Part shown: piece by piece, positions 50,477 to 53,650 of the stretch
Position numbering within the stretch: the first letter of the stretch is position 1
How the letters are laid out: every line of letters begins with the position of its first letter
Assembly: GCA_904419495.1 (NCBI GenBank)
Contig: CAJFRV010000006.1
Location: 1-53,650 of the forward strand
Direction of reading: 5' to 3'
DNA: 53,650 nt
DNA from: an uncultured Clostridia bacterium
Lineage (GTDB): Bacteria; Bacillota; Clostridia; TANB77; CAG-508
Program-made: the position numbers and the translations under genes
The notes under the pieces: generated by a model
What the model was told of the DNA's origin: nothing
Databases searched by the model: none
Seen by the model: the letters and a program-made list of their open reading frames with translations, nothing else

Positions 50477-50820
50477 GTATCATTTTATATAGGGTGTCAA
50501 AATTTAATGTTGACTAAGCCCCTTAAAGCATTAAATGCTTGATAAAATTACTTAAAAAGTAGTTTCAAGCATTGCCGAATGCTTGACTTAGTTAATATAT
50601 GAATTTTGATAATCCCCCTATCAAACTTTCTGTAATTAACTAAACTTTTTTAGTAATTTATCTATGTAAATAGATACGAAATTTCGGCAGAAAGGTTGGT
50701 AGAAAAAATGTATACAGGACATTAATTTTTTACAAACCATTTAATATAAATTCAATTTGATGTTCTCTCCATAGTAATATTAAATGGAGAGACTGCCTAT
50801 AAAAAGGCAGTCTTATTCTT
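50477..50820 (+). ncRNA. Structured RNA of the mobile element, ~340 nt
   Basis: Outer helix: AGGG (50491-50494) with CCCT (50616-50619) and TCAAAATT (50497-50504) with AATTTTGA (50602-50609). Next, GACTAAG (50512-50518) with CTTAGTT (50587-50593, one G-T pair). Inside are AAGCAT/ATGCTT (50526-50540), ACTT/AAGT and CAAGCATT-GCCG-AATGCTTG (50566-50585), so it forms a multi-way junction. CTCTCCAT/ATGGAGAG (50765-50791) overlaps the terminator stem AGACTGCC/GGCAGTCT (50790-50813). A 5-codon frame (about 50709-50726, ATG-TAT-ACA-GGA-CAT) with a weak site lies between. It could be a regulatory or replication RNA; class unknown. Confidence 0.65.
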
Positions 50821-51045
50821 TTTATAAAAGTTTCCAAAATGTATAATTTAAATTTTTCACAATTTTTTCAAACAATTTTTATTTACTATTCTAATAAATT
50901 TTCAAAAAAAAGTTTCTATTTTAGATAAAAAAGTTTCCAAAACATATAATTGGTATAATTTGTAATAAATTTAATATTTGCTTATAATATAGACAGGTTG
51001 ATAGAAGAGTTGTAAAAATTCTAATATAAAGGGGCTTGTTGTATT

Positions 51046-51429
51046 ATGAGTAAATACACTTATTCTACCAACAATGGAGAAATTGAACATTTAAATAAGC
51101 AAATTTTTATCTCATTAATGAAATTGGGGTTTAGAATAACAAGTATAGGTACAATTTATTTAAAAAATGTAATTATAACTTGTTACATTAATCAAGATAA
51201 AGATTTAACTTATAGTCAGAGCATTAATATATTAAGTAAGGATTTAAAAAAATGTCCTGTATCCATTAAATCCAACATTTCTAAAAGTTTTGAAGTAATA
51301 AATAGGGAAAGATATATAAAAAACTTTCCTAAGATATTCAAATATGAAACTGATGAAAGTTCAATTACTCCACTTAATTTATATGAGAGTTTTTCAGCTC
51401 TATATCAGCTAAAAAACTCTACTATATAA
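51046..51429 (+). CDS. Spo0A_C-like small protein (tentative)
   Basis: 127 aa. IFISLMKLGFRITSIGTIYL, then YSQSINILSKDLKKCPVSIK, SNISKSFEVINRER and TPLNLYESFSALYQL follow the order of a Spo0A C-terminal domain (x-x-L-G-x...Y-L...S-x-x-x-x-I...T-x-x-x-F). Without the receiver domain. AAAGGGGC lies upstream. A transcription role for the element is inferred; the homology is by eye. Confidence 0.45.
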   Translation: MSKYTYSTNNGEIEHLNKQIFISLMKLGFRITSIGTIYLKNVIITCYINQDKDLTYSQSINILSKDLKKCPVSIKSNISKSFEVINRERYIKNFPKIFKYETDESSITPLNLYESFSALYQLKNSTI

Positions 51430-51523
51430 CCACATAATAGAAAAAAATATTTTCTATTATTACAAAAGAAAGATTATATAATAGGTATAGCAGGTATTTA
51501 ATACCTGCTTTAATATAGAAAAA

Positions 51524-52543
51524 TCATTTTATTTTTTCATCAAATTTACTTTTATCAACACCAAATTTATTTTTAATCCATTTTATTAGCTTATCATATT
51601 TATTGCTTAAATCTCTAATAATCTCATACATTGAATTTATTTCAATATCTTTTAACTTAATATTATGTTCTAATTTCTTATTAGTATTTTCTAAATCTTC
51701 ATAATAGCTAATAGCATTTTTTGCTTTTGATAATTCTATTTTCAAATTATGATTTTCTTCTACTAATAATTTATTTTCTGTTATAACAGGATATAACAGA
51801 TTTTCTTCAACTGATTTCATTGAAAAAGTTTCATTATTAGCAAAATCCTTCATATTATTATATTTTATTATATTAGATTTTTCTTTTTCTAATTCACTTT
51901 TTAAGTTTTTAGTTTCATAAAAATTAGTTAGAATTTTTAGATCTTCTATTTTAAAATGTTTTTGTTTTTTTTCTTTATTTCCTCTTTCTAAATCGAAATT
52001 TTTAGACTTAATAAATTCATAAAACCTATCTTGTAAAATTGTGTAGCTATTTTTTTCTTTCCAAAATTCAGAAGAAGATATTTTCCTTATTTTGTTCTTA
52101 TTTTTATCAACAGAATTTACAACAGGTATAAAGACTAAATGCATATGTGGAGTTTCTTCATCTAAGTGTACAACTGCTGATATAATATTTTCTTGTCCTA
52201 AACCTTTATACTGGGAAATAAAATTAAAACTTTCTTGGAAATATCTTTTAGTTTCTTTTTCTCCAATATTATTAAAAAATTCTTTATCAGAAGTAATTAG
52301 CATTTCACATACATAGATACTATTTTTATGAATTTGTCCTTTTAAATTATTTTCTTCTTTTAATCTTTTGAATTCTTTTAGATATGTATTTTCTATGGGC
52401 TTTTTTAAATGATAATTAAGGTAAGTTTTATTTTTATCAATGTTTTTATTTGAATAACTTTTTTTCTGTCTTTCATTATGTGGAGATATTTGTAACATTT
52501 TTTCTTTTGTATACTTTTCATTTCTGATAATGGCATAACTCAT
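51524..52543 (-). CDS. MobV-family relaxase (Pre/Mob)
   Basis: 339 aa. SYAIIRNEKYTKEKMLQISP (motif I region), HNERQKKSYSNKNID, and AVVHLDEETPHMHLVFIPVV, which is the H-x-D-E-x-x-P-H-x-H motif III of MobV. The C-terminal ~130 residues are a coiled coil. It nicks oriT for conjugative transfer. The oriT lies just upstream (52622-52700). AGGAGG lies upstream of the start. Confidence 0.93.
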   Translation of the reverse strand: MSYAIIRNEKYTKEKMLQISPHNERQKKSYSNKNIDKNKTYLNYHLKKPIENTYLKEFKRLKEENNLKGQIHKNSIYVCEMLITSDKEFFNNIGEKETKRYFQESFNFISQYKGLGQENIISAVVHLDEETPHMHLVFIPVVNSVDKNKNKIRKISSSEFWKEKNSYTILQDRFYEFIKSKNFDLERGNKEKKQKHFKIEDLKILTNFYETKNLKSELEKEKSNIIKYNNMKDFANNETFSMKSVEENLLYPVITENKLLVEENHNLKIELSKAKNAISYYEDLENTNKKLEHNIKLKDIEINSMYEIIRDLSNKYDKLIKWIKNKFGVDKSKFDEKIK

Positions 52544-52621
52544 AAATATTCCTCCTACATACTTTTACAACAAAAAACTAGGAATGTTTATTTTCCTAGT
52601 TAAAAGTTATATTTACTTTTT

Positions 52622-52700
52622 ATAATAGAGTTTTGAAAATAAATTTTCAAAACCTCTATAACACACTATAAAACTTTTTTTAAAAAAAGTTTTTCGTGTG
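52622..52700 (-). other. oriT of pMV158/MobV type
   Basis: The minus strand of 52657-52670 reads TATAGTGTGTTATA, identical to the core of the pMV158 oriT around its nick site (TAGTGTG/TTA). Flanking inverted repeats are AGAGTTTTGAAAAT/ATTTTCAAAACCTCT (left) and AAAACTTTTTTT/AAAAAAAGTTTT (right). It is directly upstream of the MobV gene. Confidence 0.85.
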
Positions 52701-52716
52701 GCAGGGAGAACCCTGC
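52701..52716 (+). other. GC-rich hairpin GCAGGG-AGAA-CCCTGC
   Basis: A perfect 6-bp stem with a 4-nt loop, next to oriT, in a GC-rich island of about 50 bp. Function unknown, perhaps a single-strand origin or terminator. Confidence 0.5.
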
Positions 52717-52812
52717 ACCCCTTTAAGAGGCTAAAATTAAAACCTGCAATGTAACACACATAAAAATGATAAAATGTTTATATTTAAGTAAAAAATAATC
52801 TTTCTATCTGGT

Positions 52813-52824
52813 TGTCGCCTCCAA
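52813..52824 (+). repeat. attR
   Basis: TGTCGCCTCCAA, identical to the end of tRNA-Cys at 43476-43487. Confidence 0.9.
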
Positions 52825-52888
52825 TTTGAATAAGTTTAGACGGTTATGATAGAGTGTTACAAAACATCACAGATAACCCAATTTATTG

Positions 52889-52916
52889 AAAATACTGTCT
52901 TTGTAAACAGTATTTT
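52889..52916 (+). terminator. Terminator once downstream of tRNA-Cys
   Basis: AAAATACTGT (52889-52898) pairs with ACAGTATTTT (52907-52916), followed by TTT. Before insertion of the element it would have lain about 70 bp after tRNA-Cys. Confidence 0.75.
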
Positions 52917-53010
52917 ATTTTTATAATTAGCACAGAATATCATAGACTATTATAGAAAACTATAAGCATTGCAATAAAATTGCAGTAATTTTTTATAGGA
53001 GAATTTAAAA

Positions 53011-53169
53011 ATGAAACATATAAAAAATATTGCTTTAGATATAGGTGGAATTTTCTTTGACCATAGTAAGAAAAACATCGAAAAACTACTGGGAAAAAAT
53101 TGTGACATTATATATAAACTTGCATATGGAAAAGGTTTTAAAGAATGTTTGCTTGGGAATAAAAAATAA
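53011..53169 (+). pseudogene. HAD-like hydrolase, N-terminal fragment (52 aa)
   Basis: MKHIKNIALDIGGIFFDHSK has the D-x-G-G-x-x-x-D N-terminal HAD-like nucleophile motif, then KNIEKLLGKNCD and GKGFKECLLGNKK, then stops. TAGGAG lies upstream. It is far shorter than any HAD enzyme, so this is a truncated gene or remnant. Confidence 0.55.
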
Positions 53170-53287
53170 TATATAAAAGGTAACCTAGCATTTTACACTA
53201 TTTTGGAATTTTATGTTTTGACAAACAGATAAAAATATAGTATTATTTAATAGCAAATAATTATTTTATCCTTAAATAAGGGAGGTA

Positions 53288-53320
53288 ATGCGTAAGGCAA
53301 TTAGATACAAGTTAAATTAA
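53288..53320 (+). CDS. 10-aa leader-like peptide MRKAIRYKLN
   Basis: ATG 53288 to TAA 53320 right after a strong GGGAGGTA site. Such short frames precede small hydrophobic proteins of the holin-like/toxin kind in Firmicutes. Uncertain that it is translated for a purpose. Confidence 0.3.
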   Translation: MRKAIRYKLN

Positions 53321-53354
53321 ATCCTATCACAGAAATATTATAGATAGGAGGTGA

Positions 53355-53520
53355 TTTAAGGAAAGAAAAATTTATTTTTATAATTACGATTTTAGGAATT
53401 TTAATAGGGATAATATCAGATAGTATCACGATTATAAAAACTTTTGAGAAAGAAAATGAAGATGTTGTAATTTATTATAATTGTGAATTTAATTATAAAA
53501 GTTGTGTAATATCAATATAA
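53355..53520 (+). pseudogene. Small single-TM protein without a standard start
   Basis: After the AGGAGGTG at about 53346-53353 an open frame reads KEKFIFIITILGILIGIISD, then a short polar tail ending YNCEFNYKSCVISI. No ATG, GTG or TTG fits the site (the frame shows GAT TTA AGG). Either the start was lost or a non-canonical one is used. Confidence 0.4.
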
Positions 53521-53539
53521 ATTTTTGGTGGAAAAATAT

Positions 53540-53568
53540 TTGACAAATACCAAAAAAGATGTTATTAT
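53540..53568 (+). promoter_or_regulatory. Promoter-like sequence at the right edge
   Basis: TTGACA (53540-53545) and TATTAT (53563-53568) with 17-nt spacing. The following ~80 nt have hairpin-like GTGTCAT/ATGAGACAT and TGTGTAA/TTACACA but no frame; an RNA or a gene may begin beyond the window. Confidence 0.6.
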
Positions 53569-53650
53569 ATATTTAGCTTAAGCAAATGTGTCATAGGTCG
53601 TATGAGACATATATGTAACTGGTGTGTGTAACTGCAATTACACATACTTT

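Larger units (their letters stand above)
43476..52824. mobile_element. 9.35-kb integrative mobilizable element in tRNA-Cys
   Basis: The direct repeat TGTCGCCTCCAA marks both ends: attL at 43476-43487 inside tRNA-Cys and attR at 52813-52824. Inside are a tyrosine integrase next to attL, an excisionase-like gene, DUF3846, ArpU-like and XRE regulators, a structured RNA, a Spo0A_C-like protein, a MobV relaxase near attR and a pMV158-like oriT. No conjugation machinery (VirB4, coupling protein) is present, so it would need a helper. Cargo: a pilin/FGE-like protein with a CGG recoding site. Confidence 0.9.

Noticed and set aside
1..53650. CRISPR array
   Set aside because: No regularly spaced direct repeats of 24-40 nt were seen, and no cas gene.

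Overview
The window is AT-rich DNA (G+C roughly 27-30% by eye) with strong AGGAGG-type ribosome binding sites. It has Gram-positive gene families (Spo0A-type output domains, XRE regulators, pilin-like proteins with a GITL(x)VLVI N-terminus) and standard use of TGA as stop. It looks like a chromosomal contig of a low-GC Clostridia-type, probably gut-associated, anaerobe; species cannot be named from sequence alone.

Layout. 1-8.4 kb is a defence island: the end of an RloA-like ATPase plus RloB, an XRE regulator, a 3-TM protein / TIR-like protein / 46-aa zinc-ribbon trio, a broken tRNA-Met 3' half marking an old integration boundary, an XRE regulator with a perfect palindromic operator divergent from an AIPR-like protein, and a pair of DUF262 proteins of GmrSD type. 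8.5-11.5 kb (minus strand) is yraN-dprA-comM. 11.9-14.2 kb encodes a TOTE-type primase-helicase. 14.3-18 kb holds a YHYH/BIG2 surface protein, a decayed radical SAM remnant, a frameshifted methyltransferase, a double GNAT protein and a pyrophosphatase-VOC fusion. 18.2-23.7 kb is a run of nucleotide-sanitation-like genes (DUF84 NTPase, two Nudix, three HD, LMW phosphatase, YgjP metallopeptidase). 25-28.4 kb has a small XRE/membrane peptide unit and a Spo0A-type response regulator, a 16-aa Trp-rich peptide and a GHKL kinase. 28.5-43.2 kb is mostly housekeeping (dGTPase, P-loop kinase, a ~640-nt structured RNA, SDR, dinB, MBL-fold hydrolase, DnaB-like ATPase, topA, spermidine-synthase-like protein) plus a pseudopilin-like GLUG protein. 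tRNA-Gly(GCC) and tRNA-Cys(GCA) follow.

From 43,476 to 52,824 lies a 9.35-kb integrative mobilizable element inserted in the 3' end of tRNA-Cys. It is bounded by the 12-bp direct repeat TGTCGCCTCCAA and carries a tyrosine integrase, an excisionase-like protein, a MobV relaxase with a pMV158-like oriT, several small regulators, a structured RNA, and a pilin-like/formylglycine-enzyme-like cargo gene.

The most striking observation is translational. Four otherwise well-conserved genes (dprA, comM, a DUF21-like membrane protein and the element-borne pilin/FGE-like protein) are each interrupted by exactly one extra C. In every case that C creates an in-frame CGG codon, followed soon by a stop. In every case skipping it (+1 shift, reading CGGN as one Gly) restores the family sequence at a conserved glycine. 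I found no in-frame CGG in any intact gene of the window, while CGT, CGC and CGA are used. This suggests CGG is an unassigned codon here and serves as a +1 recoding signal, possibly by quadruplet decoding as glycine. Systematic sequencing error is the main alternative.
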